64,000 nt of DNA from Pedobacter quisquiliarum (GTDB lineage: Bacteria; Bacteroidota; Bacteroidia; Sphingobacteriales; Sphingobacteriaceae), in contig NZ_BMIL01000001.1 of assembly GCF_014642175.1 (NCBI RefSeq), forward strand, positions 310,001 through 374,000, given 5' to 3'. The position numbers were made by a program, and so were the translations under genes. Shown here piece by piece: positions 9,261 to 18,484 of the stretch; the stretch's first letter is position 1; each line of letters starts with the position of its first letter. The notes beneath the pieces are model-generated. The model was not told the DNA's origin. It saw only the letters and a program-made list of their open reading frames with translations, and searched no databases.

Positions 9261-9930
9261 TAATGTAAAAAGCGCGCTTATCGCTTCCCTGGACAAATTT
9301 GCGGAACAATCAGGTGAAAATTCGCTAAAGCTTGAAGAAGCGCTTGTAGAAGTTTTCAGCAAGGATCTTGGCTTTCTGGAGAAGGTTGAAGAATTTGATG
9401 CGGCATTCGATGAATATCCTGCGTTCGAAGAGCTTCGTGAGGTGTTTTTCGATTTGTTGATGATTAACTTCTTCGCCAATGACATCAAGAAACTGGAAGA
9501 AGATTATCTAGAAACAGACGAGTGGGCGAATATCGAAGAAGAGACGATTGACCGTGGTACGGAGCTATTGAATTTGCTTCTTTACATCAATGAGTGTCAT
9601 GATGAGAAGATTAAGCCTGAGCTTAACGACTTCCTTAAGGAATTCTTGTTGGTTGAGGAAGATGAGTTCCAGGATGAATTCCACATCTATGAAGATTTAA
9701 TCAGCAATCAGCAGCTTGTGGAAAGCAGCATTGAAGACATCTGTAGTCATGCTGGTATGATCGAGATTGGTGAAGAAATGGAAGAATTGTTCGTACCGTT
9801 TATGGTTTTCTTCCACCAACCACGAATTACCGCAGAGTCTGTAAAAGAACTTGAAGAAAATAGTGCAAATCCCGCTTTTGATGTTGCGGTTTATAGCTTA
9901 ATTGCTAATTTTAACGAAAATAGAATTTAG
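9253..9930 (+). CDS. Acidic protein of unknown function
   Basis: I do not recognise this protein. From the ATG at 9253 it has 225 residues and is strikingly rich in Glu and Asp, predicted to be all-helical and soluble, with no signal peptide or membrane segment. A TTG at 9244 would add three residues. It overlaps the dihydroorotase-like gene by 8 bases, so the two are probably translated together and might interact. That is inference from position only. Confidence 0.75.
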   Translation: MDSNVKSALIASLDKFAEQSGENSLKLEEALVEVFSKDLGFLEKVEEFDAAFDEYPAFEELREVFFDLLMINFFANDIKKLEEDYLETDEWANIEEETIDRGTELLNLLLYINECHDEKIKPELNDFLKEFLLVEEDEFQDEFHIYEDLISNQQLVESSIEDICSHAGMIEIGEEMEELFVPFMVFFHQPRITAESVKELEENSANPAFDVAVYSLIANFNENRI

Positions 9931-9955
9931 TAATTAAACAAACACAGCAATAATC

Positions 9956-10528
9956 ATGGAAACAACAACGATCAACACAAGCGCGGTAAGAAGTGCTGCC
10001 CTAAAGAATGGTTTAATCTGGGGCGCGATTAGTATCGTGTTGTTTTTGGTTATCTATTACATTGCACCGGAGCTTTTGGGCTCATGGATTGGCAACGGGA
10101 TTACCTTCTTAGTGGGGATCGGTTTAGCAGTTTACTTTTGCCTGGATTTACGTAAACAAGCAGGCGGGTACTGGAACTTTTCACAGGCACTGCTGAACAT
10201 TTTCATTATGTTCCTGATTTCAACAGCCATGTTGTATTTCTTCACCATCATTTTCAGCAAGTACATTGAACCGGAATATGCGGAAAGAATGAAAACGATG
10301 ATGATGGAGAACGTAGAATCTACTTATCGAAGCGTTGGTCTGGACAGTTCAAGGATGGAAGAGGAAATGAGCAAGATGTCTGTCGAGCTTGATAAAACGC
10401 TAAATCCTAGCTTCTCGCAGATGATTGTTGGTTTTGGAATCTCCGCTACCCTATACTTCATCGGCGCGTTGATTTTTGCTGCTATTTTTAAGAAAGAACG
10501 ACCTATATTCTTTAAAACAGAAGAATAG
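9956..10528 (+). CDS. DUF4199 family membrane protein
   Basis: A 190-residue inner-membrane protein matching the DUF4199 pattern common in Bacteroidota. There are hydrophobic helices near residues 20-38, 44-62, 76-97 and 150-172. A soluble helical segment rich in Met and Glu (about 100-140) lies between the third and fourth. The basic tail KKERPIFF is usual for the family. Function is unknown. In many genomes of the group it lies next to GT2 glycosyltransferase genes, as here. It ends 18 bases before a strong hairpin that separates it from the glycosyltransferases. Confidence 0.85.
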   Translation: METTTINTSAVRSAALKNGLIWGAISIVLFLVIYYIAPELLGSWIGNGITFLVGIGLAVYFCLDLRKQAGGYWNFSQALLNIFIMFLISTAMLYFFTIIFSKYIEPEYAERMKTMMMENVESTYRSVGLDSSRMEEEMSKMSVELDKTLNPSFSQMIVGFGISATLYFIGALIFAAIFKKERPIFFKTEE

Positions 10529-10545
10529 AAATTTTATACCCCTAC

Positions 10546-10595
10546 AAGCCAATATTGTTTAAGTCGTGATCAACACGCTTAAGCGATATTGGCTT
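10546..10595 (+). terminator. Long imperfect hairpin, probable terminator
   Basis: The outer arms AAGCCAATAT and ATATTGGCTT pair perfectly over 10 bp, with TTAAG/CTTAA and CGTG/CACG pairing further in. The trailing T-run is short (TTTCTT). It closes the DUF4199 transcript, or a partial read-through point to the glycosyltransferase genes. Confidence 0.7.
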
Positions 10596-10692
10596 TCTTA
10601 TGGACATTTTGCTGTCAATGTTAAAGCCATTCTGTAGAATGTCATTTAAATTGACAAAATTTGCTGCCGTATTAAGCCTTTCAAAAGTACAC

Positions 10693-11646
10693 ATGGATAT
10701 ATCTGTTGTCATCCCCCTTTACAATGAAGAAGAATCTTTACCGGAATTAACAAGCTGGATTACCCGTGTAATGACGGAAAATGGTTTTTCTTACGAGATT
10801 CTTTTTGTGGATGATGGGAGTACAGATGCTTCCTGGAGCATTATTGAAACGCTTAGGCTTACACAGCCCACGGTAAAAGCCATTAAATTCAGACGGAATT
10901 ACGGTAAGTCTGCTGCTTTAAATGTGGCTTTTGAGGCTGCAGCAGGTGATGTCATTATCACCATGGATGCCGATCTTCAGGACAGCCCTGATGAAATCCC
11001 AGAACTTTTTCGTCGTATTAAAGAGGAGAAATTCGACCTCATTTCTGGATGGAAGAAGAAGCGCTATGATCCCATTACAAAAACAATTCCTACAAAGTTG
11101 TTCAATGCTGCCACACGCAAAATGTCTGGCATTGCATTAAACGATTTCAATTGTGGCTTAAAGGCCTACCGTAAGGATGTGGTTAAAACGATAGAGGTGT
11201 ACGGCGAAATGCACCGTTATATTCCTGTGATTGCCAAATGGGCCGGATTTACCCGTATTGGCGAGCAGGTCGTAGAACATCGCGCACGCAAGTATGGGGT
11301 GACGAAATTCGGCATGAGTCGCTTCATCAATGGTTTCCTGGATTTGCTGTCCATCTTCTTTGTCGGAAAATTTGGTAAACGACCGATGCACTTTTTCGGT
11401 TCACTGGGGGTGCTTTCCTTCTTCCTGGGCATATTTATGGCCCTGTGGATGATCGGAGTAAAGCTATACCACATTGCGGCTCATGTGCCTTACAAGCGGG
11501 AAATTACCGACCAGCCACTTTTTTACATTGCACTGGTGGCTATAATTGTAGGCTCCCAGATGTTTCTAACTGGCTTTGTGGCCGAATTGGTTACCCGTAA
11601 TGCCCCTGAACGCAATCAGTATCTAATAGAAAAAGAACTACGCTAA
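10693..11646 (+). CDS. GT2 glycosyltransferase, polyprenyl-phosphate type (GtrB/DPM1-like)
   Basis: The 317-residue product has a GT-A catalytic domain followed by two membrane helices (about residues 235-257 and 272-295), the layout of enzymes that load a sugar onto undecaprenyl or dolichyl phosphate. Visible motifs are VVIPLYNEEES at the start, FVDDGSTD, and MDADLQDSPDEIPEL with the metal-binding aspartates. I start at the ATG at 10693 because the upstream in-frame extension lacks homology. The stop overlaps the next start by one base. Substrate unknown; likely a step in cell-surface glycan or lipid modification. Confidence 0.9.
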   Translation: MDISVVIPLYNEEESLPELTSWITRVMTENGFSYEILFVDDGSTDASWSIIETLRLTQPTVKAIKFRRNYGKSAALNVAFEAAAGDVIITMDADLQDSPDEIPELFRRIKEEKFDLISGWKKKRYDPITKTIPTKLFNAATRKMSGIALNDFNCGLKAYRKDVVKTIEVYGEMHRYIPVIAKWAGFTRIGEQVVEHRARKYGVTKFGMSRFINGFLDLLSIFFVGKFGKRPMHFFGSLGVLSFFLGIFMALWMIGVKLYHIAAHVPYKREITDQPLFYIALVAIIVGSQMFLTGFVAELVTRNAPERNQYLIEKELR

Positions 11647-12614
11647 TGTTTTTTTCTATCATTATACCATTATATAATCGCCCACAGGAGATTGATGAGT
11701 TGCTGTTTACGCTAACCCGTCAGTCTTACACGCAATTCGAGGTGCTGGTGATTGAGGATGGATCTGTAAACCATGCCCGGGCTGTGGTGGAAAAATACAG
11801 CAACAAGCTGGATCTGAAATACTTTGCCAAAGAAAATGAAGGCCAGGGTTTTACCAGAAATTACGGCTTTGAACGCGCGCGCGGGGATTACTTCGTCATC
11901 TTTGATTCCGACTGCCTGATTCCTGAAGATTACCTGGAAATCGTTAAAGATTATCTCCTTGTTCATCAGCTGGATGCTTATGGGGGGCCAGACGCTGCCC
12001 ATGAAAGTTTTACGCCGGTACAGAAAGCCATCAGCTATGCGATGACTTCACCATTTACAACTGGTGGGATTCGGGGCAATGCCAAACACATCGGACAATT
12101 TCACCCAAGAAGTTTTAACATGGGTGTTTCCCGTGAAGTGTGGGAAAAAGTTGGTGGATTTATCCTGACACGACTTGGGGAAGACATCGAGTATAGCATC
12201 CGCATACATTCCCATGGCTACAAGATTGGCTTGATTCCTGCAGCAAAAGTTTATCATAAGCGTCGCACGAGTTTCGCACAGTTCTATAAACAACTGCACT
12301 TCTTTGGCCGGGCGAGGATTAACATTTATAAACATTTCCCTTCAGAACTGAAGCTGGTGCACTTCTTTCCAGCGGTATTTACTGTTGGCATTATCCTGAC
12401 CCTTATTCTACATGTTATATATAAACCATTAGCCTATCTTTGTGATGCAGGCATATTGATCTTTTTTCTATTGATATTTCTACATTCCTGGAAAGTGAAC
12501 AGATCCCTGAACGTTGCATTTTTAAGCATCATCGCTGCATTTATACAGCTGGGGGCATATGGATTGGGTTTTATACAGGATTTTGTTAAAAGAGTAGTAT
12601 TTAAATCAGCATGA
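11646..12614 (+). CDS. GT2 glycosyltransferase with C-terminal membrane helices
   Basis: A 322-residue glycosyltransferase with a GT-A fold: FSIIIPLYNRPQE at the N terminus, VIEDGS near 38, and FDSDCLIPEDYL near 89 carrying the DxD-like metal site. The acceptor-side LGEDIEYSIRI is near 178. Two or three hydrophobic helices follow residue 240, so it is membrane-attached with the catalytic domain in the cytoplasm. Start and stop overlap both neighbours, showing tight coupling. Donor and acceptor cannot be read from the sequence. Confidence 0.9.
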   Translation: MFFSIIIPLYNRPQEIDELLFTLTRQSYTQFEVLVIEDGSVNHARAVVEKYSNKLDLKYFAKENEGQGFTRNYGFERARGDYFVIFDSDCLIPEDYLEIVKDYLLVHQLDAYGGPDAAHESFTPVQKAISYAMTSPFTTGGIRGNAKHIGQFHPRSFNMGVSREVWEKVGGFILTRLGEDIEYSIRIHSHGYKIGLIPAAKVYHKRRTSFAQFYKQLHFFGRARINIYKHFPSELKLVHFFPAVFTVGIILTLILHVIYKPLAYLCDAGILIFFLLIFLHSWKVNRSLNVAFLSIIAAFIQLGAYGLGFIQDFVKRVVFKSA

Positions 12615-13438
12615 TTAATTTTTTAAAGGAAAGCACTTTTACAGTAAACGAGGTCATTGGGAAAGCATGGCGCGTTACTTACGACAACTATTTCTCGCTG
12701 GCCACCCTATGCTTTTTGATCTTCATTACATTTACAACCTCAAGTCTGATGGCATTCTTTCTTAAGGATGTGAATATCGCGCTGCGCATTCTGATGGTCT
12801 TTCTATTTATCGTGCTCTATTGTACGATAAACCTTTCGCTGTTTAAATACATCCTGCATTTGCTGGATAACGAAAACGAGCAGATTACGATTGTAAGTAC
12901 ACTGCCAACGCGGGTGCAGATTATTCGTTTTCTAATTGCTACTTTCTATTTTGCCCTCTGCATTGTGTTTGTGGGTGTGCTGTTATATCCGGTGCTATTT
13001 ATCCTGGATCCGCTATTAAGATATGCGGTACGGCTGGGGTTGGTGAGCAATCTTGCTGAAGCAGGCCGGGTTGTGACCAATGTTTCTGTCGCAATTGCCA
13101 TCGTTGCGATTTTCATCACGTTTATAAGAATTTCCTTTTTTCAGTTTTTCATCATTGATAAGCAGGCGAAGCCTTTTCAGGCCATTAAGTATAGTCTGGC
13201 AACCACAAGAGGTAACTTCACGAAGATCCTTCTATTGCTGTTGGTTTTAGGCTTTTTTCACCTGCTATCGCTTGTGTTTAACTACCTGCACTGGTCGGTA
13301 ATCTCTTTACTCGTGATCAGTTTAAGTTCATTTATCATCGTTCCGCTATCGAGCGTTGCGCTGACCATTGTCTATCGTAAGATGATGGCTGCTTACGATG
13401 GCACTGAAGAACCGGATATCATTCACAACATTGTCTAA
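12611..13438 (+). CDS. Polytopic membrane protein of unknown function
   Basis: This 275-residue protein has about six hydrophobic helices (near residues 28-50, 55-75, 97-120, 150-172, 200-222 and 230-255). It has no motif that I recognise. It overlaps the upstream glycosyltransferase by 4 bases and ends 5 bases before the GH3 gene, so it belongs to the same operon. Similar proteins in Bacteroidota are simply called hypothetical. A role in moving or sensing the glycosyltransferase product is possible but unsupported. Confidence 0.8.
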   Translation: MINFLKESTFTVNEVIGKAWRVTYDNYFSLATLCFLIFITFTTSSLMAFFLKDVNIALRILMVFLFIVLYCTINLSLFKYILHLLDNENEQITIVSTLPTRVQIIRFLIATFYFALCIVFVGVLLYPVLFILDPLLRYAVRLGLVSNLAEAGRVVTNVSVAIAIVAIFITFIRISFFQFFIIDKQAKPFQAIKYSLATTRGNFTKILLLLLVLGFFHLLSLVFNYLHWSVISLLVISLSSFIIVPLSSVALTIVYRKMMAAYDGTEEPDIIHNIV

Positions 13439-13443
13439 TTTCT

Positions 13444-14943
13444 ATGGGACTAAAAGCGGCATTAAGTAAACCCTTTGCTGCCTTCATCGTACGAGGCATA
13501 AACAAGTGGAAATTCAAGGCGGCGGCAGCGCAGCAGCAGGTTTTTATGAAACTCATCCGTGAAGCTGCACATACGAGCTTTGGTAAAGACCATGATTTTG
13601 CATCCATAAAATCTTATGCGGATTTCAAACAACGGGTGCCGGTTCGCGATTATGAAGGGCTACGCCCGTACATTGATCGTGTGGTCTCCGGTGAGGCTGA
13701 TGTGATGTGGAAGGGGAAGCCGGAATACTTTGCCAAGACCTCCGGAACAACATCTGGTGCTAAATACATTCCAATATCAAAGGAGTCGATGCCCGAACAT
13801 CTAAAGGCCGCCAGAAACGCTTTATTGACCTATATTCATGAAACCGGCAAAGCCGATTTTGTAAATGGAAAAATGATCTTCCTGCAGGGCAGTCCCGTAA
13901 TGACCGTTAAAAACGGGATCAAGGTGGGCCGCTTATCGGGCATCGTTGCCAATTTAGTGCCTGCATATTTGCAGCGGAACAGAATGCCGTCTTACAAAAC
14001 CAACTGTATAGAAGACTGGGAGACCAAGGTGGATGCCATTGTGGATGAGACCGTTCATGAGGATATGCGACTGATTTCTGGCATTCCACCCTGGGTGCAG
14101 ATGTATTTCGATCGGTTGACAGATAAAAGCGGCGGTAAGAAGATTAAGGACATTTTCAAGAACTTACAGCTGTTTGTCTACGGTGGTGTGAACTATGAGC
14201 CTTACCGTGCAAAGATTGAAGGCAGTATTGGCCGTCAGATTGATTCTATTGAGACCTACCCGGCTTCAGAAGGATTTATAGCTTATCAGGATAGTCAACA
14301 CGATAAAAGCCTGCTGCTGCTGGCAAATGCCGGGATGTTCTACGAATTTATTCCTGCAGCGGAATATTATAATGATAATCCGGTACGTTTAAGCTTAGAA
14401 GAAGTGGCGCTTGACGAGAATTACGCACTTGTATTGAATACCAATGCCGGCCTTTGGGGCTATAGCATAGGCGACACGGTAAAGTTTGTTTCAAAAAACC
14501 CTTACAAGATTTTGGTGACGGGCAGGATTAAGCACTTTATCTCCGCCTTTGGCGAACATGTGATTGGAGAGGAAGTGGAACATGCCTTGTGGAGCGTGGC
14601 ACAGCGTGAAGGCTTGAGCATTACGGAATTCACGGTGGCGCCGCAGATAAATCCCCCTGAAGGTGGATTACCTTACCATGAATGGTTTGTGGAATTTGGT
14701 ACGGCACCGGTGGATATGGTCGCGTTTTCACGTGAAGTGGATGAAACGTTACAACAAAAGAATATATATTACCATGATCTGATTACCGGAAAAGTGTTAC
14801 AACCGCTGGTGATCCGGTCTTTGAAAAAGAATGCATTTGTAGACTACATGCGTGCTGAAGGTAAACTTGGCGGCCAGAATAAGGTGCCCAGGTTGTCTAA
14901 CGACAGAAAGATTGCGGATAGTTTGAGTAGTTTTACAATTTAA
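13444..14943 (+). CDS. GH3-family acyl-adenylating enzyme
   Basis: A 499-residue member of the GH3 family, named from plant auxin-responsive proteins that join amino acids to hormones via an acyl-adenylate. The three ATP/AMP motifs of the family are present: TSGTTSGAKYIP (near 98-109), ETYPASEGF (near 273-281) and YSIGDTVKF (near 340-348). Bacterial members are widespread in Bacteroidota and their substrates are mostly unknown. It has no signal peptide and is cytoplasmic. It sits between glycosyltransferases and the isoprenoid gene dxr. An amide-bond or thioester product for an envelope lipid would fit, but this is inference. Confidence 0.92.
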   Translation: MGLKAALSKPFAAFIVRGINKWKFKAAAAQQQVFMKLIREAAHTSFGKDHDFASIKSYADFKQRVPVRDYEGLRPYIDRVVSGEADVMWKGKPEYFAKTSGTTSGAKYIPISKESMPEHLKAARNALLTYIHETGKADFVNGKMIFLQGSPVMTVKNGIKVGRLSGIVANLVPAYLQRNRMPSYKTNCIEDWETKVDAIVDETVHEDMRLISGIPPWVQMYFDRLTDKSGGKKIKDIFKNLQLFVYGGVNYEPYRAKIEGSIGRQIDSIETYPASEGFIAYQDSQHDKSLLLLANAGMFYEFIPAAEYYNDNPVRLSLEEVALDENYALVLNTNAGLWGYSIGDTVKFVSKNPYKILVTGRIKHFISAFGEHVIGEEVEHALWSVAQREGLSITEFTVAPQINPPEGGLPYHEWFVEFGTAPVDMVAFSREVDETLQQKNIYYHDLITGKVLQPLVIRSLKKNAFVDYMRAEGKLGGQNKVPRLSNDRKIADSLSSFTI

Positions 14944-14953
14944 CAGAACATCA

Positions 14954-16105
14954 TTGAAAAATATATCGGTACTGGGCTCGACAGGATCTATCGGCACACA
15001 GACATTGGAAGTTATTGCAGCAAACCCGGAACTGTATCGGGTGGCTGCATTGACGGCGCAAAGAAATGCGGCACTGCTCATTGAGCAGGCGCTGAAGTAC
15101 AAGCCCGAATTGGTGGTTATCTGCGATGAAAGCAAATATGAGCAGGTACGCACGGCGCTTTCCGGCACAGGCATAAAGGTGCTTGCCGGCGAAGCGGCAC
15201 TGGAAGATGCGGCAAGTCTGGATGCAGCCGACTTGGTTATTACCGCCATTATGGGTGCAGTAGGGTTAAGGCCCACAATCGCAGCCATAAAGGCGAAAAA
15301 AGATATTGGTTTAGCGAATAAAGAAACGCTGGTTGTTGCCGGACAATTGATTACGCAGCTGGCCAGGGAACATGGGGTTAAGATCATTCCTGTAGATTCC
15401 GAGCATTCGGCGATCTACCAGTGCTTAGTCGGGGAACCGGACGATTCAGTGGAGAAAATCTATCTCACGGCATCGGGTGGCCCATTCAGAGGTAAGGACC
15501 GATCATTTCTGGCTTCTGTTACAAAGGAAGCTGCATTGAAACACCCTAATTGGGTGATGGGCGCTAAAATCACCATAGATTCGGCTTCCATGATGAACAA
15601 GGGTCTGGAAGTGATCGAGGCCAAATGGTTGTTTGACCTGGAGGAATCGCAAATTGACGTCATCATTCATCCGCAATCCATAATACACTCTTTGGTGCAG
15701 TTCACCGACGGTTCGATGAAGGCACAAATGGGCCTTCCCGACATGAAGCTGCCCATTCACTACGCGATGGCGTACCCGCAACGCGTACAGACGAACTTCC
15801 CACGCTTTAATTTTATGGATCACCAGCAACTGACCTTTCAGCAGCCGGACCGTGAAGTGTTCCGTAACCTGGAACTTGCGTATCAGGCCATGAACCAGGG
15901 TGGGAACATGCCATGCATCATCAATGCAGCGAATGAAGTTGTGGTAAATGCCTTTCTGGAGGACCGCATCGGATTCCTGGAAATGAGTGACGTTATTGAG
16001 CGCTGCATGAGCGATATCGCGTTCATTGCCGAACCAACGCTGCACAATTATTTAGAAACGGACCAGCATACCCGTATATTTGCCGGTCAACTGGTAACAA
16101 AATAG
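14954..16105 (+). CDS. dxr: 1-deoxy-D-xylulose 5-phosphate reductoisomerase
   Basis: A 383-residue NADPH-dependent enzyme of the MEP isoprenoid pathway. It shows the nucleotide-binding GSTGSIGTQ at the N terminus, LANKETLVVAG near 117, the metal and substrate motif DSEHSAIYQCL near 148, and SASMMNKGLEVIEA near 205. The start is TTG, 10 bases after the GH3 stop; there is no ATG between that stop and the conserved N terminus. Isoprenoid precursors feed the polyprenyl carriers used by the neighbouring glycosyltransferases, though clustering may be incidental. Confidence 0.97.
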   Translation: MKNISVLGSTGSIGTQTLEVIAANPELYRVAALTAQRNAALLIEQALKYKPELVVICDESKYEQVRTALSGTGIKVLAGEAALEDAASLDAADLVITAIMGAVGLRPTIAAIKAKKDIGLANKETLVVAGQLITQLAREHGVKIIPVDSEHSAIYQCLVGEPDDSVEKIYLTASGGPFRGKDRSFLASVTKEAALKHPNWVMGAKITIDSASMMNKGLEVIEAKWLFDLEESQIDVIIHPQSIIHSLVQFTDGSMKAQMGLPDMKLPIHYAMAYPQRVQTNFPRFNFMDHQQLTFQQPDREVFRNLELAYQAMNQGGNMPCIINAANEVVVNAFLEDRIGFLEMSDVIERCMSDIAFIAEPTLHNYLETDQHTRIFAGQLVTK

Positions 16106-16142
16106 ATTTTATCTCATCATAAATAAAAACATTAAGTAATAT

Positions 16143-17474
16143 ATGAATGGACTGATTATGACCGCCCAGCTGCTGTTGGGATTATCGATATTAGTGATTT
16201 TACACGAACTGGGGCACTTTTTAGCCGCGAGAGCCTTCGGCATCAAAGTAGAAAAGTTTTACCTTTTCTTCGACGCCTGGAACGTTAAGCTTTTCAGCTT
16301 CAAAAAGGGCGACTGTGAATACGGCATCGGCTGGTTGCCGCTTGGCGGATATGTGAAGATTGCCGGTATGATCGACGAGTCGATGGACACAGAACAACTT
16401 GCGCAGCCTGTACAACCCTGGGAGTTCCGCTCTAAACCTGCCTGGCAGCGATTGATTGTAATGCTCGGTGGCGTGTTCGTAAATGTTGTAGTGGGTATCC
16501 TGATCTTCTGGATGCTAACTTTCAAATACGGCGAAACTTATATTCCGAACAGTTCAGTACAGAATGGCATTAATCCTGGAGAAGTCGGTCAGAAGATCGG
16601 CCTGCAAAAAGGAGATAAAGTACTTGCGATTAATGGTAAAAAAGTAATCCGTTTCGAAGAGATTACCTCTTCAAAGGTACTTTTGAGCAATACAACTTTA
16701 ACTGTTTTAAGAGGCAACAATACCTTGTACGTTAAAGTGCCAGATAACATCCTAAACGATATTTCAGACGATGGTATCGAATCCTTCGTTAGTCGTGCGC
16801 CTCTATTGAGCTCGACGATTGACTCGGTTGTGGCGAATCGCCCTGCGTCTAAAGCGGGCATACAAAAAGGAGATGTTATTACTGCCGTGAATAAGATGCC
16901 GGTAAAATACAGCGTAGACGTGATTGCAGCCGTGCAGAAGTTGAAAGGCAAGCCGATGGTGTTCGACGTTAAACGTGGGGGAGAGACCATTCCTTTGACG
17001 GTTCCTGCAGACACCTCCGGTGTGGTTGGTGTGTTCTTCAACTTCGACGAAATTAAACAGGAAACAACCAAATACGGCTTCCTTGAAGCATTGCCAATTG
17101 GTGCTACGCAGGCCTGGAAAACCTTCAGCGACAATGCAAAAGGTATCGGCAAGGTATTCACCGGTAAAATCAAGGCAAATAAAGCTTTCTCAGGACCTGT
17201 GGATATCGCACGTAAGGTTTATGGTGGTGAGTGGGTTTGGGCTAGATTCTGGGCTTCTACAGCCTTCATTTCTGTAGCACTTGCATTTATGAACCTACTG
17301 CCAATTCCGGCTTTGGACGGCGGTCACGTGGTGTTCTTGCTCATCGAGATGGTTAAAGGCAAGCCGCTGGGCGACAAATTCATGGAACGTGCACAGATGG
17401 TTGGTTTTGTGATCCTGCTCTCGTTGATGGTCTTTGTGCTCGGGAATGATATCTTTAAGAACTTTATAAAATAG
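16143..17474 (+). CDS. rseP: RIP metalloprotease RseP (site-2 protease)
   Basis: A 443-residue inner-membrane zinc protease that cuts transmembrane anti-sigma factors or signal-peptide remnants. The zinc motif HELGH has H21, E22 and H25 in the first helix. The second active-site element NLLPIPALDGGH, carrying the third ligand, lies near 381-392. Two PDZ-like regions lie between (about residues 120-200 and 205-290, the latter with the KAGIQKGDVI signature). Length and layout are typical. It follows dxr by 37 bases, a common pairing in Bacteroidota. Confidence 0.97.
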   Translation: MNGLIMTAQLLLGLSILVILHELGHFLAARAFGIKVEKFYLFFDAWNVKLFSFKKGDCEYGIGWLPLGGYVKIAGMIDESMDTEQLAQPVQPWEFRSKPAWQRLIVMLGGVFVNVVVGILIFWMLTFKYGETYIPNSSVQNGINPGEVGQKIGLQKGDKVLAINGKKVIRFEEITSSKVLLSNTTLTVLRGNNTLYVKVPDNILNDISDDGIESFVSRAPLLSSTIDSVVANRPASKAGIQKGDVITAVNKMPVKYSVDVIAAVQKLKGKPMVFDVKRGGETIPLTVPADTSGVVGVFFNFDEIKQETTKYGFLEALPIGATQAWKTFSDNAKGIGKVFTGKIKANKAFSGPVDIARKVYGGEWVWARFWASTAFISVALAFMNLLPIPALDGGHVVFLLIEMVKGKPLGDKFMERAQMVGFVILLSLMVFVLGNDIFKNFIK

Positions 17475-17482
17475 CCGGTCTC

Positions 17483-18007
17483 ATGGATTATTTTGAACTG
17501 TACGGGCTGCCGATAAGCTTCAATCCGGATTTAAAGCTCGTCAAGCAGAAGTTCTATGAGCTAAGTAAGAAGTATCATCCTGATTTCTTCATCAATGAAA
17601 GTGAAGAAAAACAACAGGAGGTACTTGAACTTTCCACATTGAACAACAAAGCTTTTCAGGTACTCAACGATCCGCAGAAGCGGATACATTACATTCTTTC
17701 CTTGAAGGGACTGCTGGAAGAAGGGGAGAACTACAAGCTCCCACAAACTTTCCTGATGGAAATGATGGACGTAAATGAAGCTTTAATGGACCTGCAATTT
17801 GATCCTGATGCGGCGCGTCTGTCGCAGGTGAAGCAGGAGATAGATGGTATTGAAGCATCCTTAAATCAGGAACTTGAATCCCTTGCTGCTGCTTTTGATG
17901 CGCAGGATCCTTCAGCGCAGGACGCAACATTGCGCGAAATTAAAGATGTTTATTACAGAAGTAAATACCTATACCGGATCAGGGAAAGCCTGGCCAAAAT
18001 AAAATAA
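17483..18007 (+). CDS. hscB: Fe-S cluster co-chaperone HscB (J-domain protein)
   Basis: A 174-residue protein with an N-terminal J domain carrying the HPD tripeptide at 32-34, and a C-terminal three-helix bundle (about residues 85-174). This is the layout of HscB rather than of a generic DnaJ. It delivers the scaffold IscU to the Hsp70 HscA during Fe-S cluster transfer. IscU and HscA are not in the window. It lies 8 bases after rseP, with a short DUF3817 gene following by 5 bases. Confidence 0.88.
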   Translation: MDYFELYGLPISFNPDLKLVKQKFYELSKKYHPDFFINESEEKQQEVLELSTLNNKAFQVLNDPQKRIHYILSLKGLLEEGENYKLPQTFLMEMMDVNEALMDLQFDPDAARLSQVKQEIDGIEASLNQELESLAAAFDAQDPSAQDATLREIKDVYYRSKYLYRIRESLAKIK

Positions 18008-18012
18008 TCACT

Positions 18013-18303
18013 ATGCATACCTCCGCCATTTTCAGAAAAGTAGCCGTTGCTGAAGGGATATCTTACATCCTGCTCTTGTTTATTGCCATGCCTTTGAAGT
18101 ATTGGGCCGGCATGCCGCTGGCCGTAAAATACACCGGTTGGGCACATGGTTTACTGTTCGTGCTGTACATTGTTTTTTGGCTAATGAGCTGGCAGGAAAG
18201 CAAATGGAAGATTAGCAAGGCTGCGATGTACCTGTTTTCATCCTTGCTGCCATTCGCGCCTTTTTGGGTGGATAAAAAATTGAAAGAAGATAATGTAAAT
18301 TAA
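18013..18303 (+). CDS. DUF3817 family small membrane protein
   Basis: A 96-residue protein with three hydrophobic helices, showing the DUF3817 pattern: an N-terminal FRKVAVAEGISYILLL stretch, a WAHGLLFVLYI helix, and a final helix ending in PFWVDKKL. Function is unknown in the family. It closes the long operon that includes dxr, rseP and hscB, with the tRNA-Leu gene following. Confidence 0.9.
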   Translation: MHTSAIFRKVAVAEGISYILLLFIAMPLKYWAGMPLAVKYTGWAHGLLFVLYIVFWLMSWQESKWKISKAAMYLFSSLLPFAPFWVDKKLKEDNVN

Positions 18304-18356
18304 TCTTGGAAGTTTGGGGGACAATGAATAGATTTGCATCCCGCTAACAAGGAAAT

Positions 18357-18436
18357 GCCCAGCTGGCGGAATTGGTAGACGCGCTGGTCTCAAACACCTG
18401 TGGGAAACCGTGCCGGTTCGACTCCGGCGCTGGGTA
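18357..18436 (+). tRNA. tRNA-Leu (anticodon CAA)
   Basis: Acceptor arms GCCCAGC and GCTGGGT pair (the first pair is G-U). The D arm is GCG...CGC with the GGTAGA loop. The anticodon loop is CTCAAAC, reading UUG codons. There is a long variable arm typical of class II tRNAs, and the T arm is GCCGG-TTCGACT-CCGGC. The discriminator base is A, and CCA is not encoded. Confidence 0.95.
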
Positions 18437-18449
18437 CAGTGGAAACACT

Positions 18450-18484
18450 AAAAAGCCTGTAAATTTTGATTTACAGGCTTTTTT
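18450..18484 (+). terminator. Intrinsic terminator after tRNA-Leu
   Basis: A 14-bp perfect stem (18450-18463 with 18470-18483), built on AAAAAGCCTGTAAA, a 6-base loop and a following T-run. It ends the tRNA transcript. Confidence 0.9.

Noticed and set aside
9189-9488. Serine-rich minus-strand frame across the pyrimidine-like and acidic genes
   Set aside because: Low-complexity Ser/Lys product opposite a real acidic gene; typical of a reverse-strand shadow.
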